A DNA stretch of 64,000 nt from Saposhnikovia divaricata (taxonomy: Eukaryota; Streptophyta; Magnoliopsida; Apiales; Apiaceae), in assembly GCA_036435485.1 (NCBI GenBank), contig CM071596.1, positions 11,622,001 through 11,686,000 of the forward strand. The letters run 5' to 3'. This document shows, piece after piece, positions 1 to 15,600 of the stretch. Each line of letters opens with the position of its first letter. The first letter of the stretch is position 1. The position numbers were made by a program, and so were the translations under genes. The notes beneath the pieces were generated by a model that did not search any database, was not told the DNA's origin, and saw nothing but the letters and a program-made list of their open reading frames with translations.

Positions 1-44
1 CAATATGTCTGCATAGTAGCAAAAAAAGACATGACCATGGAATG

Positions 45-622
45 TTAGGTTGTTGGTCGTGTCATTGTAGATGAACCCCGGCCTACTGGAATGACACCAT
101 GAAAGTGCTCAACAGGCTCTACCTCGTCTAACCAATCAAAAACAGGGATCAATTAAAAACTAGATCACCATACATATATATATTATGATTGAAGTAAGCC
201 CTACAAACCAATAAATTGTACTTTTATTATGTCTTACATTTATATTTTATTTGCAATCTTAGTGAACTGTATATTTTAGTTTTATTAACTAAATTTTATA
301 CTACGAATGTCATTTGTATTCTTAGTAAATCTTGCAAGTTTGTAAAGCTGTAGTAAATTGGTTTGTAGTGGAAATTTACCTAGAGGATTGAATCATATAA
401 AAACTAAACTCGGCATACAAACCAATTAATTATAAATTATAGATTCTGTCATCATTTTTATTATAAATCTTATTTGTATTCTCAGTGCATTTTGTGAATT
501 TATATACTGAATAATTATTATAAATCTTATTTGTATTCTCAGTGCATTTTGTAGATTTATATACTGAATAAATGCTCCAAGTTTCTAGAGTTTATTGTTT
601 AATATGGTTTGTAGCGAACTTA

Positions 623-675
<53 letters not shown>

Positions 676-3600
676 TTTTCTGTGCTAGAACATATTGCTA
701 CAGGTCACATAGCATCCACTTGTGATATGGTTTATTGTTTAATATGTGTTTCCATTTCTCCAAGTGTATCCTATTCACCTGAAGAATTTGGAAAGGATTA
801 ATATTGAACTCTGGACCAAATTTGTTTGTAATTTCTGATCTCAAGGCATAAATATCATTTTCACTTCTCTTTCCTGATTCCTTAGCGTTACTTAAAGAGC
901 ACCGAAAGCAATAGAAACTCAAAAAGTCTTTACCTAGTATTTCTTCCCCCGCCTGAGCCCCAGCAACTCCAATGCATGAGAACAAGGAATCATCATCTAT
1001 TTTCAACTGCTCATATGCAAGGTATATATCACCAATTGTCGCAGCCTCATATAGCATAGTAAGATCCTTAATGCAGGATATGTCCTGAATCAAAAAACAT
1101 AACATACATAATATGTTTCAGCTGTTATAAATAATAAACTAAGAGGGGTGAAACCAAATATGGTACCACTGAGAAGCCCTTAACATAGAAAATAATTCTT
1201 TTCATTGCAAATTCTAGAAAAATTAAAACTGGCCATATTCTTACAATTGCTAAATAAAAGAAGTGAATTAATTTATAAAAGCAAACATACTTGTGCATTA
1301 TCATACTTGTATATATAAAGCTAATATTATAATTGTAAGTTGTTACCTATTCTTGTAGGGTTATAATAATTCTATATTTTAGTTATTAACAATTATAGTA
1401 GGATTTTAATGAACAATAAAAACAAAAAGAATAAAGAATGAAAATAATAGGGGTAAATAAATTAAGAAAAATAAGGAATTAAAAACAAAGTGAAAGACAA
1501 TAGGGTTATGATTCGAGGTATAGATTTAATCAGCCTTATTCTATGGAACCTTGGGAGAAGTTACTCAGCTGGAGCGTTACATAATTTGGATAGAATTAAG
1601 TAACATATTAAATTAATTTTTAAAATAAACAGATAATAACCAAAGTCTTTACCATACAGTTCTACTGCCAATAAAAAGGGTTCCTGCTTAAAATAAAGAG
1701 CATAGATACCAATTAAGGATACACATTAGCCGATGACACAATTGTTTAAATTAAAAGCCACTAAAAATTAGACATCACTTATTAATATCCAACTCACCTT
1801 CCTTGGCACAGAGGTCGCTTGTAAGTGAGCTAAAAGTCCAAGCCAATAAGCATTTGACTTGGTCTCAGCCTCATGTCTCATCAGCAGTGTCCGCTTCGCC
1901 TGGCAATGTCAAAATTGCATATTTTCATATACTAGTCAAGAATTGCATAACAATTGACTGCAAAAAATTTTCTATTTTCTGCTACTCTTCACAGTACAAT
2001 ATGAGATGTCAATTTACACCAATATATACATTAGAATATAGTCATTTGAAGTTATCAACTACGATTAGAGAGCAACCTTTTAGAAATACATCAAACAATT
2101 ATCAAGCTCTTATATTTTATTTACAGTAATACCAACAATATTACTGACCCGGTCTAATTCCCTTTGGACAACCTTGCTACTATGCAAGCCTCTTAGGACA
2201 TTCTTGCACGCATCAACTGCTTTATGGACCTATATGTAAGTTGTGACAAGAAGCTAGTGAGGGTCCATACAAGTAACAAACATCTTAAAATCAAGCAATT
2301 ATGCAAAAACATCCACACACCTTTGCTGGTGTTGACGTTACTGAGATCACATACCACCCGAGGCTCAGCCTATCGAACAAGTTAAGTTCGAAGGAAACAT
2401 CATAAGTCAATCCAAGAGAATCCCTAACTGTAGTAAAAAGCCTACAATGAAAGCAATCAACAATTTAGTATTAGCTAATTTACAAAGTATTACTAATAAA
2501 TTTGTATTTTAAAGCTCAAATGCAGATGAAAGCCTAACAACTTACTGTTATGATACGACAAAAGGGCTACTCAACATGAAAAAAACCCAACTAAATTGGG
2601 GCAAACAATTATGTAAAATATTGCAAGGGCAAGAACAAATGGGAAAATCCAGCTATGTGTTGATGACGAGAAACCAAAAAATTAATTATGTGTACTGAAT
2701 CAAACAAAGAGCAAGTACGCTTGAATAAAGACATCATGCTACTTCATAGATCAATAACCCTACTTCACAGAGTTGTTTGAGAAATCTAATACCCCTACAT
2801 TTAATATATACAATCAATGCATATGCCAAAAATATTGTGCATTCCTCATACTTACACAATCAAGAAATGCTTGTACAAAATTAACTTTGAAATCTAGAGT
2901 AATTTTCTGGCTCACAACTGTAGACACATGTGAGGAGCACATAGAAAACTACTGATTCACATTGAAAATGTGTTTCTTAAAAGAAGTGTCAGCCAATGAA
3001 GCAGTTCAAACAATTCATACATGGCCAATATAGTTTTGCAAGACTAGTGAGATGGTAGTCAGAAAATAAAAATAAACGTATTTGAAAATTGGGGTGCAGG
3101 ACTGCATGTTAAGAAATTAGGTATATTTAATGAATTCTAACTTCTCCAGCAAGGTTCTCTCTGTCTCATCTCGTCTACATTCTTCCGAGTTCTTCCTTGA
3201 AAATGTGATTATATCGGGTAGATCTAACCCCTGACATATTCACTGGGAATAGGAGTTTCACAATCTCTCTAGTCAACACAAAATGCTATTAAAATTCAGC
3301 TTCTTTTTTAGCGACGGAAATTAAATAGACATAAAGAAAAAAAAAAGTATTGATTCGATCTTAGAAAGACATTGATAAATATTATAAACTGCGAGTGTGC
3401 AACATGAGGTACCATGTAACTGATGCAGCGTTGAAAGTTACTGAATAAGAATCAGAACACATGCTAGATGATACTAAGCCAACATTAAGGTACAAAAGAA
3501 TGTGTAAATAATTCACCTACAGGAATGCTTACTATCGTGCTAAAGACAATATTACCTCGAATTAATTATTTCTGCCAACAGTCCCAGTGTAATGGCAAAG

Positions 3601-6600
3601 AATAATGGGTGATTGTGTAACCTTTTCTGCAGATCCTTCTTAACATCTTGAACCTCTACAAGAGACTCTGTTACTGAATTTTCACCTGTAAAAATATAAG
3701 ATTAGGAATTCGAAGTGCAACTGCATTCAATCCTAGCCAATCTACGGTATCCTTTCAGTGTAACTGAATAATTTTTCTGGTAAGCTAATTAAACATGTAG
3801 ATGCAAGCAAGAATACACATTCCAAATGAAAAATGTTCAATATACAAGACCATTCGTACAGCAAAATATACATAATTACATGTTAAGATGAAAAAACATC
3901 AAGTTACGATACGTTATTTTTTCACTTACCACTAATAAGTATAATACATCTACTTTTTCACTTCCTCCGTCCCATAATAAACGTCATAATTCTTTTCAAG
4001 TCTCTGGCACACATTTCCACGCATATAAAAACATATTTCTAGATATAATTTTCTCTTTTTTTTGTTTTGTATAAAAATAGGATGTTCATACTTTTATACA
4101 AAACAAAAAAATTGAAAAAATATTAACTACAACTATGTTTTTATATGCGTGACACAAAATTGAAATTAAGACGTTTATTATGGGACGGAGGGAGTATTAA
4201 AGAAAAAGGTAATTACTTCAAAATAATATCTATTATGTTACTAATTTTAAAGTGAAAAGTATCAGAAATTTGTTCAATGATGATATATAAAAATAATTAG
4301 CAGATTTTTAATATAAAAATAATACTTGACAAGAAAAAAAGAAATAAATAAATAAATAAATAAATATATATATATATATATATATATATCAATTCCAGAA
4401 TTAAACTTAAATATTTATGAATAATTCATAATATACAGATGATTTTTAAAATATTTATAAATTATTTTAGCTATGTTTTTTTTTATTTTTACTGTTCTTA
4501 GTCATCATATAAGGAAATGAATTTTGATAGGAAAAAAATAGTAGTAACTACGGTGAAATAACTGGACTTAAGTTTGGAAAGAGTGCAAGATGGAAGCCAC
4601 ATCATTTAGAAACAAATTTCAAATATATTCTTAAATCTCATTAACATACTATTTTGAAAACTATTTACACATAATGTACAATTTTATAAAATAAGAATGT
4701 GAATGACCTTGGTCGTAACATAGGCAGGCGAGGTGGTAGGTTCTACACATTAAACTCTATTTAGGTATGTCTACTGTTTAGAGAACTGCAAATAACATGT
4801 AGTTATCGCGAAAGGAAGAAAAAGTGCAGGCCTAATCTTAATCACAATAAGAGGCAAGTGTATACCATCGTAGGATGTAACATCCCGTAAACTTTCAAAT
4901 AGATCTTCACCGAGACATGAAAATCCCCAGCGGTTCGGTGCAGGGCCAGCAATATACGCGCATGCTCTCTCATCAGTGTCATTTAAGAATACCTGCAATG
5001 AAAAAATAGATGTCATGAGCCTGAAACGAATTTTTAAATATCAAAATTGATTCAGTATCAATCAGTATATAAACAAGGAAATTTTTATTTCGTTCATTCA
5101 TTCATAAATCAGATGGCGTACTATTTCTGTGGACCATACAGCATAACACAGCCTTGTGTCATGCTGACAACACATACACATGAACCATGAACTTCTATCA
5201 AAGAGTCGCGACAGTTGAAGTATATGTCTACATTTAACTTGCATTGCCAATGGATGCAGTTATCTTTTAAATAGAGTTAACTATTCGAGAGCAAGGTTAT
5301 CACGGCGCCAAGTCGAGCCTTGACGCTCGAGTACCTTCGAGAAGACTAGTCAACAAGTCGCCCGACTAGTCGTAAAAAGTCGACAAAGTGCTAATTATAC
5401 ATGTATTTACTGGATAATATAACTAAACACATCAATTCCAATTTAAATCAAAGGTAATAACAGTGTAACTATACAAGAGTATAAGTTTTGAATATGTTAA
5501 GAAGTCAGGCTTCGAGGTTTGAGGTTCTTAGCGCCCGAGTACAAGAGTCCTCATAGTTTTGAGTAAAAGTCGTAAAAAGTCGGGCTTCGAGGTTCTCGGC
5601 GCCCGAGTACCTTCGTGTCAACTAGTCGTTGACTAGTCGTCTTCCTGATAACAGTGTTCGAGAGCTCGAAAAAAAAAAGTATTGACACTAGTAAAAATGC
5701 AAGATATTTTACAAGATATAAGGATCTTTGTTTTACGAGATATAGGGGTCTATATCTGAAGACACATATAATCACAGGAAATAACACTGTTGATTAGTTT
5801 TCTCCTATACCAAATCTTAGATGGTAATCTCCCTTGATTGATTGGGTACTCAAGCCCCTGGAAGTGCAATTAGTGTTTCTTGATTGGTTAAATGAAGATA
5901 TGGAAACTCTACAGTACATGGACAATGGACTGAATCTAATGATTATGCAAATCATATGTATTCCTTAAGTCTATAAAATTTGAAATCTTTAGATATAGCG
6001 CATCTTCGCATGTTGTATATAGCAGAAGTTTAAACATAAGAAGACCACTTAGACAGCTTAGGTGCCCCATTTGTGCCAAAGAAAGCCCCATATTGTTTAG
6101 AACACTGATGATGCCAATATGTAAAAAGAAGTGATGATTTGCAATGGCATTGGTTCTTACCTGTTGAAAATGCAAATTGGGTGGACATTGTTGGAATATA
6201 ATTGGGTGATATCTCTGTGCCCTTTCAGATCCAGTTGTTTTTGTAATTGTGCCAAGATAATCAAGAATACAAGACTCAATTTCCTCCTCCGAAAAGTCGC
6301 CAACAATACTCACCTAATGAAACAAATGAATTGATGATTAAAATAACTTGGTTAAGAAGGCAAAATAAAGCCAAACACAAGAGAACAGGTTGATAAACAC
6401 AAGGGCGTAGAATAATGCACCTCCATATTATCACTAACAAATTGGCTCATCACTGCATCTTTCACACATTGCAATGTTAAGTTCTGTAATGATTGTGGTG
6501 TTGGTTCCACAAACCGCTCATCTCCATTCAGCATAGCTTGCATGAGTTTGTGAGCCGTTGAGCGTTCTAAGCTTTTTGGTATAGAACGGTAATACGATAG

Positions 6601-9600
6601 GTACAACTGTCTTGCCCTATCAAATGCTTCATCAAGCCATACACTATGCTGCAAATTGACAACAGGTATATGATTTTTATAAATACCGAAGATTTTACTC
6701 ATAAGATATATGCAAAAGGAGTGTCACCAAGTACATCTCGGCTGTAATTCGAAATAGGTGCACCAAGCCCCGTAACATACAAAAGGAGAAAGAATAAAGA
6801 CTAAATTGCACTATAAATACCTGTGGTTTAATAGTTTCGCACATTGTTGGCCAAAAACTTAAAGGTAGCCATTTGCATGGCTAAGTAAACCTTTTTAATG
6901 CACTTTAAGGGCTGTGCGAGACGGAACCCTTATCAATGACTCTATTGTCCCTATTGTGTATATAGGAACCATTATCCTCAATTTGAAAATTCAAACCTTA
7001 ATTTTCTAAATCAGTTTTTTAAACCTATACACATTCCTGACTAATTGTGGCAAATGTGCTATTTGTACTGTTAATAGCAGAAAGTAAGGACGAAAATAGA
7101 ACTGAGTACGAGATGAAAGAAAGATGAGGCTGAAGGAATCCACTTTGGGAAAGAAACAGCAAGGACAATTAAATGATATAGCCTGCTACGCTCACGACAA
7201 TATTCCAGTACCGGTAACTCAATGACGCTTGACTGATACAACCTCGAGTTGGTGTCTCTGGACGAGCACAAGAATCGACCATAATGAGCAACAAGGATGC
7301 ACCATGATCGAATATGCAGTCAAGCCCAGTCAAGGGAAGGAGGCGGACAATGTTGGGCCAAGGAAAATCGAAGATATGGGTAGCCACAAGGTGGGTACTA
7401 TTCCTGTGGCGAGAAGTAGATGACTAAAAGTCATAAGGGCCATATGAGGTACTGAAACTGCGAGGTTGACTGTTTGTTTTCAATTACAAGCTCCTTGGTG
7501 TTGGGTGATGGAGCTTCCATGGTTTTGTCAAAATTCAATTTTTCAAATATATTGGGAGTTTCCTTAGGATAATCATCTGCAGTTCCATCAGTAAGAGCAT
7601 ATGTGAACATGTAATATAATAAATGTAAAATTACCCTCCTACCCATTTACTAATACTGTATTTACAAGAAAACCACACGGTGTTACTCTATTTTTAATAG
7701 AGCTGTGCTGAGCCCCTAAAGTGCATTAGAAAGATACAATTAGCCATGCAAATGTGGACTTTCAAGTTTTGGCCAACAATGTCCGAAACCATTAAACTAC
7801 ACGTATGCACAGTGCAATTTAGTCAAGAATAAAACTAGTAGCCCCACTTCATAATGCTACAGGAGAATAATATTTGACTAAAGTTTTGCGGTTGTCTACC
7901 CGCCAAGGCGCCAACACCGACATATCCCAGCTGAACGTATTTTTTTGAAACTTAAGCATGAATAAAACTCTACTTCAAAGACATTATAAGTGCACCTATG
8001 TCAATGCACCACAAGAGATGAATTCTAATTTTAATAGGTGGGGATTTAAGAGTATTATAAATACCCTTGTCAAGTTAATTTACCTCGAGTACCATGTGAA
8101 GCAACTGGAAAGCCGCACGCATCCCATCATCTCTTAAAGTGAAACGAAACTCCATACAGATAAATTCTTCAGTTGACTCAAGTGAACAATTAACCAGGTG
8201 ATTCACACAGAAAAGTTCAACCTGAAATAAACTTATCATTATTAAAAAATAAACAAAGGATATTAGCAAGCATATACTGAAAATAAAGAAGCCAGGAATA
8301 TATAGAGAATAAAAGTTAAATCAGCATTGCGGAAGAATAGTAAGAACTACGACTAACTACTGTGTACATATCAAATGCAGCAAAACCAGGGAATATTTGC
8401 TCATAATAGGTATGCACGCCTATATTATCACCTGAAGTGAAGTAGGATAAAGATGTAAAGAAAACTATTACCTAAACTGAAACAAGGACCAAAAATGAAT
8501 AAAGTGCCTGTTTGGGTAATCCCTTTAAGTGGCTTATGTGAGCAATAAGGCCATGTTAACTTATTGTTGTGTGTTTGGCTTCAAACTTAAATGCGTCATA
8601 ATTGAACTTATATGCCGATAAGTTTTGAGTAAGAAACCACGTACTTGTTTATTCTCTTCCTACTTATCTTCTGCAAGTTGATGAAAGCATACGCCAGTGC
8701 AACATTATTATATGTTTAAACCCCATAACAGACAATAAAATACTAAAAATAGTACTCTACCTCGGTTAACTTTATTTTGTTAAGAACTGATATTGTACTT
8801 TTTATTTCAAAATCATACTTTTTAAATTTTTTAACTTATTATAATGCATTAATCAAATACTTCATTAGATTTAAGTAAAGCACATAGGTAATATTTAAAA
8901 GAATAAAAAATTAGATAACTTTTAAGTCATAATTTACCAAACACTTTACTGAACTTATATTTATATTACAACTTATATGTCACTTGTTGATTTAAGTGAA
9001 AAGTAACTTATTTTAAGATATCCCAAACGACCCAAAAGTGATCTTCACTTGAAGAGATTGTACAGAGATGAGACGAAAACAAGATCACACAGTGATAACG
9101 AATATTGAACAAAGATACCTACAAAGCGATAAAAATGAATTACCTGCTCTCTTGAAAAATTTCCGACACGGCCACCTTCACTAAGAGTTCGAACTCCCAA
9201 AACCACAGCTCCCTTTGCCTCCACAGTTTCAGCAGCTCTTCCACCACCAACAATGAGCCTCATGACTCCACCTTTTGCCTCATTACTTGTTATCTTTCAT
9301 GCAAGAAATTAAAACACACCCAATTTAAAGAAAAAACAAAAAAACACCAAAGTAGGCTCGGTAAGTAAGAAGCTGCAGAAGTCAGAAACTACTAAAAATC
9401 AGCATGTGCCCTTCAAACCTAAGGTCTCATATAGGAAGGACTATGCCATCAGAAAGATTTAAGCAATTCATGTGTTGTGCCATTTACCAAAGTCAACCAA
9501 GTAAATAAAGCTATGCAGAAAAAAGGGCTAGCACTGCAACTCCTAAATATAGGTATGCAGAAAAAAGGGCTAGCACTGCAACTCCTAAATGCGCAAGATA

Positions 9601-12600
9601 AAACTATCACCTGAATGTTATCATCCAGACAACTAGCTAGTGACGCAAACTACATTCGACTAAATAAAAAAGAAACTACATTTGACAGACACTATAATTT
9701 AGTTTGCAAGTAACTTGATAGATGTCCTGGGAAAATACCTTGTAATTTACGGGGATTCCATTAGAAAGACGTCGCTGAGTAATTCCAGTTTCTCTGTCAT
9801 AAACTTTTGAGGAACCCACATCTTTACTTACTGAAATAAAGCAAGGTTCACGTTGCAACCTTAGTTCCTCAAGCTGCTTAGAGGTTATCAATTCTTTTGG
9901 CACTTCAAGCTGCACATGTTGTTGATAAATAAGATAAACAGAGTTGTGGATTCCAATTGAAATATCATATGATGAAATTATAAGCAATACAAGAAAAAAC
10001 TTAAGGAAGGTCACCTCGGGCTCTGGTTCTATTGGTTCTTCTAGACCTTCTTTGGCAGCAGAGATTATCTCAGTTGGTGTTATTCTAAACTCGGATTCAC
10101 CTATTCCCTCAACATGTACTTTTTTAGGCACACAGGCAACAACTGCAGCAGGAATGGGTGCAGATGGTTTCCCAAAATCAGAGATGTATTCCAACACCTT
10201 GGCACCGGTAGAATTGACCTGCCATAGACGACATGTGGCTTTATAAAGCGATCGTGTATGTCAGTAATTTTACAGCCCAGATAACAATCACGTGCCATTT
10301 TCTTACCAGATCGCCAGCGATGGCACATTATCATTTCGAAAAGTTTACCGATAGAAATACTTTACCGTCATACCAGTAAGGTTAAAATAGGAAACGAATG
10401 CGTAAATCCAATTAATCAAGAAAAGCAATGGATGACCAATTAATAAATTAAAACATAATACAGACATGCAGTTAAAAACATATATCATAGTAAGCACAAA
10501 TGCCTTATGGAATGCAAGAATATCTTGGGCAGAGGAGATTGAGCATTACTTCTTCAAGGGTGACTGTCCCAGCAACGGCAAGTAAACTCTCATGACTTTG
10601 CATTTGATCCATGATGGTATGACCGAGTGCATCACTCTCCATAACAAAGTCCAAATTATCCAAAGATGAGACATTATCTATCATGGCTGCTAACTGTTCA
10701 CTGTCTTTTAACAAAGCATCCATATACCGAGCTAATTCTCCTTTTGTGACACCGAACTCCTTAAGCCTCCGGACCTGATGTGAAGGCAATGGCAAATATT
10801 GATTATAGAACTAAAAGCTCAAAAATCTTACTACTAATATCATTTTTTAAATAAAAAAAAGGAAAACTAAATAATAAAAAGAAAGAAAAAGGTAGCAAAG
10901 TGGTAAAAATGGGAAGCAAAATTTCCTTCTTATTAAATATATAGATATAATAATATGTTTAAAGCACAAGCAGTATGTTCTGCAATTTGATTTTCTTTCT
11001 ATTTAACTATTGAATGCAACATATAAGTTAAACAACATTGGTGGCCACTACAGACAGTAGAATGAAACTGATGCACAAACCTCCTGCACAGCAACTTTGA
11101 TAGCATTTTGCCAATTTTTGGGTTCAGCAGTTACTGTAAGAGTAGTCACGGTGCAACCTTCCCTCCCAGAATCACTATGATCCAACTCAATGGATGTGAA
11201 TGAAGGATTTGAACTCTGCCAAAATATTTTGAGTTAAATAAAAGTAATCATATAAACAGTAAAACTCAACATTAACTAAGCCATATATTATTAATGTATA
11301 TGTAACTAGAAAAAAAACGCAAACTAAAATGATCATTTTGAGTTATAGGTTAAAATATATGGGAAATTGTACTAATCATCTGTAGTTTGTACTTCCTTCA
11401 GAACTGTGAGCTTGTTGACAAAAATAGACAGAACAGTCTATCAATTGTTAATTATAAAAGCCGAACAGGAGACCTTTGAAGCCTATTAATTTGGTAAGAA
11501 ACCTTTTTTGGTACAGGGCTGTTTTTATAAATTTCATTCATAATATAGTTACTACAGTTGTTAAATCTTTATAGTACTCGAAAACTATTATGTGCGGATG
11601 CATGTTATTTCTTCCGAACGATTAGGTTTTCAATTTGAGTTGCCATTTGTTTATAAAATTCTTGCAATTCAACTCCTCTTACATTAGTTCAAATATTTAA
11701 ATTTTATAAACAAATATATGTAATATGCTAGTCAATTGGTATATACACTATTGACTGGTCACAGAATCCTATTTGAAAATGGAAATATATAAGAATTTTA
11801 TTGAATAGTCTGCAAAAATTCATGGTAACAAGTTTCACTCTTACCCATATTATTCATCTAAGGGCTAGTTCAAGGTTCAAACCATGACCTAGCAGATAGC
11901 AAACAGACACTTGACCATCATGCAACCCTCTGTCATGACCGCACGGAAATACTAATGTATAACATATTTTACCACGTGAAAATAATATTAAATACTGTCA
12001 ACAAACTTGATATTGATGTAATTGTTCAATAAACTTAAATAATCTTTTTCAAAATTCATACTCCGTCCATCCCATTTATATTTACAAACTTGATATTGAT
12101 GTAAAATATGTTATACATAAGTATCAAGGTTCAAACCATGACCTAGCGGATAGCAAACGGACACTTGACCATCATGCAACCCTCTGTCATGACCTCCCGG
12201 AAATACTAATGTATAACATATTTTACCATGTGAAAATAATATTACATACTGTCAACAAACTAGATATTGATGTAATTGTTCAATAAACTTAAATAATCTT
12301 TTTCAAAATTCATACTCCGTCCATCCCATTTATATTGTCTAAAAATAAAAAATCCATGTTTTATTCAATCTCATCAAATGAACTGGTTATTACGAAAAAT
12401 TTGCATTGTTCTTTTCATAAAATACCATATTAACTGACTGCGGACAAGATTTTTGGGACAAACAAAATTGGAAATGTGATCATTATAACTGGGATGACTA
12501 TCACTAATAAATACATAATGAAGAGTGATTTTCATATATCATGTGCTTGTATGTGTATGTATATGGATATGTATATGTGGAAAAAGCAAGTCAAAGCTTA

Positions 12601-15600
12601 ACAAAAATATACCAGCTTTACATGCTTGAACCACACAGTTGTGTGCCTGAGCATTATAGTCCACTTTTACTCTGCTTATAATTTTTCTAGGTCTACATAA
12701 CTCATGACTTATGACTATGAAAAGCTCCAAATAGTCAAACCTTCACGACATATGCTAAGCGAAATTTTACAGAAGTGCACCTTGTATCGTGTATTAATCC
12801 TGAAATGCAGAGCCGAAAGAAATATTCTCTTCATCAAAACATTTCGCAAGTCTCCATATGTCCGTACTTTCTTAACAGGAATCTGCATCAATAATGAATA
12901 TTTTAAAAAATTATAAACTAAGACCACTAACTTATAATTACTTGCAACACATAAAGTATAAACATTGATAGCTGGGTATAGATAGATTAGGTTTTTGGGT
13001 TATAAATAATCATTACGTGGCCTTGCAAAGCACACAGAAGAAATGAAATATATCAAGTCGCAATCGGCATCCCTTTGCCATTCTAAACTGCTGCTCCTTC
13101 TTATGGCTTGCACTTCTTAATAGACTACTCACTAGAGACCGAATGTTACGATTTGGTATGATAACAGTTGTCTGCTTTGTCACACTAGTGTGGAATCCGC
13201 AGCTCATCTTTTTGCTGATTGCTCATTTGCAAGAAGTGTAATGGCAGCAAGTCCTATACCGTTAATGCATACTTGGGATGACTTCCTCAATGGCAGAATC
13301 ACAGTCCAGCATTGTACGACTCTAAAGCATCATGTTGCTGCTTTATTTCTGGCTACTGCAGTTTACAACATTTGGAGGGAACGTAATTTTCGCCTTCATA
13401 ACCCAGGGAAAAGGAATACGACTACTCACTTGATTGGTGAGGTTAAGAGGACTATTCGGGAAAAGCTGTTCACTTGTAGGTCTTTTAGGAGGAAAATCAG
13501 TGGAGATCAGACTTTAGTTTTATTATTATACTAGCCTTAGTTGCTGTCCTGTGATGTATGATTAATTCCCTTAATTAACAGTTTGTTATGTAACTTGGAG
13601 CTTGTTTCGGTTACTTGCCAAATCATGGATATTCCCTGATTTTGTATTTTTTCTGTTGGGATAATCATAATATTATTATTACTTAGCAAAAAAAAAGTCA
13701 TCAAACCCTCCCCCCCCCCCCCCCCAAAACCCACCACCAAACAAAAAAAACTCTGGAGTCATGGATTCTTGGTGCGTCATGACAGCATGGTACCAGGACA
13801 TTAGGATTCTAAGTTCTGACGCAAGCTTCTACAGTATACTTCTATACCTACGCAGTTGGCTTGATAACAAATTGATTCTCAAAATTTGTAGCTATCATTT
13901 GGTTGCCAAGTATTCTCGCTTTATAACATCCTGAGAAGATATCCTAGCCACTGTGCTACGACTTTCAAAACATTTGATTCTCCTCCAGTTCTGTATTATG
14001 TCCTTGTGAGTTCCAAGGATCCAATTCATGGTGAAAAACATATTCAAGCTCATTTATTACAAGTCTACGGGGGCATTTGGTTCAATGTTAAATGATCCGA
14101 TTAATGTTAATCAGAATCTCATTCCCACATATAGGTGTGCAGTTGGAGAATTCATTTAATTGGAATGGTTGATGCATTACTCTTAACTAGGTATTGCATA
14201 CCTTACTATAACTGTGGTAGTCAATTTAATTTCCACTACCACCAACACTCCAAAGGCCCCCTAAGTTATATTTTTGCTAGTAAACCATTGTTTTACTTCA
14301 GTGTTTACTAAATGCTACTGTCAGTTGTAATTTCTAAACCCAACCAAGAACAGAGAGTGGAGAATGTCACCACGAAAATTTATGACGCTAAACCACTACA
14401 GTTAGAGCTAGTGGAAGCACCTTGATGGCTGGCATATGCAGACACCAACACCAAAACCTGTCAGCTCCGTTCTGGAAACTAAGAAACAAGGTAACCCTCC
14501 AGGACAGTTGGAGATGGTTTGCAATATAAAAGCTGAGAGACCAGAATGTAAATGAAGCAGATGCTAGGCATTTGAAGCTCTACTTCCCTACTTATAAATA
14601 TGGTAAGTATTCTAAGTAACTGTACAGGATTGCAACACTAAGATTAAACTTCACAGGGTTAATATTGGCTGTATTAGCTGCAATGCCTTTACAGAACATA
14701 GATAAATCCTGGTAATACTTATAAGATTTAGTGATAGGCAAAACAGAGGTAGAACGCTCTCGGTTTAAAGAAGCCATCATCTCTGAGGTAATTCAAGGTG
14801 ATGTATATTGTTTGAGCTGTTGAAACTCCTAAAGCAGGATAAGTGCATCAACAACTTGTTTAACATATTTAAGCATTTGAGTGGAGAAATATTTTAAGAT
14901 AAATCAGCCAATACATAGACTTTCACCCACATTTCGTTGGAAGGGTACTGAATCCCAAAACCGTGGATCAGGTTAACTCAATGGATACATCATTTAAGAA
15001 ACCCATGTGTCAGTTAAGGAACAAAACATAACGCAGTACCTCCCTATTTCCTACCCCAATCAGCCAATCTTGTTGGTTAACATGAAAGACGGCATGTGGA
15101 GATTTTCTGTTGATTAAGGAAGCTTAATCTTTAAACAAAAACAGAAGACTTCTGAATCCCTGTAATTGATGACCTGGCGGATCAGTCTTATAGAGATAAT
15201 ACTACTATAGGACACTGATACACTTGTTTGAACAAAACATAGTAGGAACACAATAATGATATATAGTTAAATAGAAAAACAGAACACTCTAAATCCACCT
15301 TCCCTAGCTATGCACAAAATCCTGATAACAATCAAGTTCTTGATTTGACTTGGCAACATAAGGTGCAGATTCTCACTTGTTGCAAAATTCAGTCAAAAGC
15401 ACCATGAGATTAAAATTTACTGACATGTCTTCTAGGATCAACTCGCAATGATTTTCAGCTGCATACTCTATTGTTTACAAAATAAAAAAGTTTGCAGAAC
15501 ACATAAGTGCGACAGTTGTAATTTGTTGTAGACTAAAAAAATAGGACCACTGGGGACAATACATAAGTCAAGATTTGTGTAGATTACTTGCACTCATTTT

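Noticed and set aside
7071..7646. Genes within SPP intron 15
   Set aside because: Short frames on both strands inside a Mutator-like element, with no recognisable domain.
13190..13534. Host protein-coding gene on the plus strand inside SPP
   Set aside because: The translation matches the zinc-binding C-terminal region of plant LINE reverse transcriptase, and the upstream part is frameshifted.
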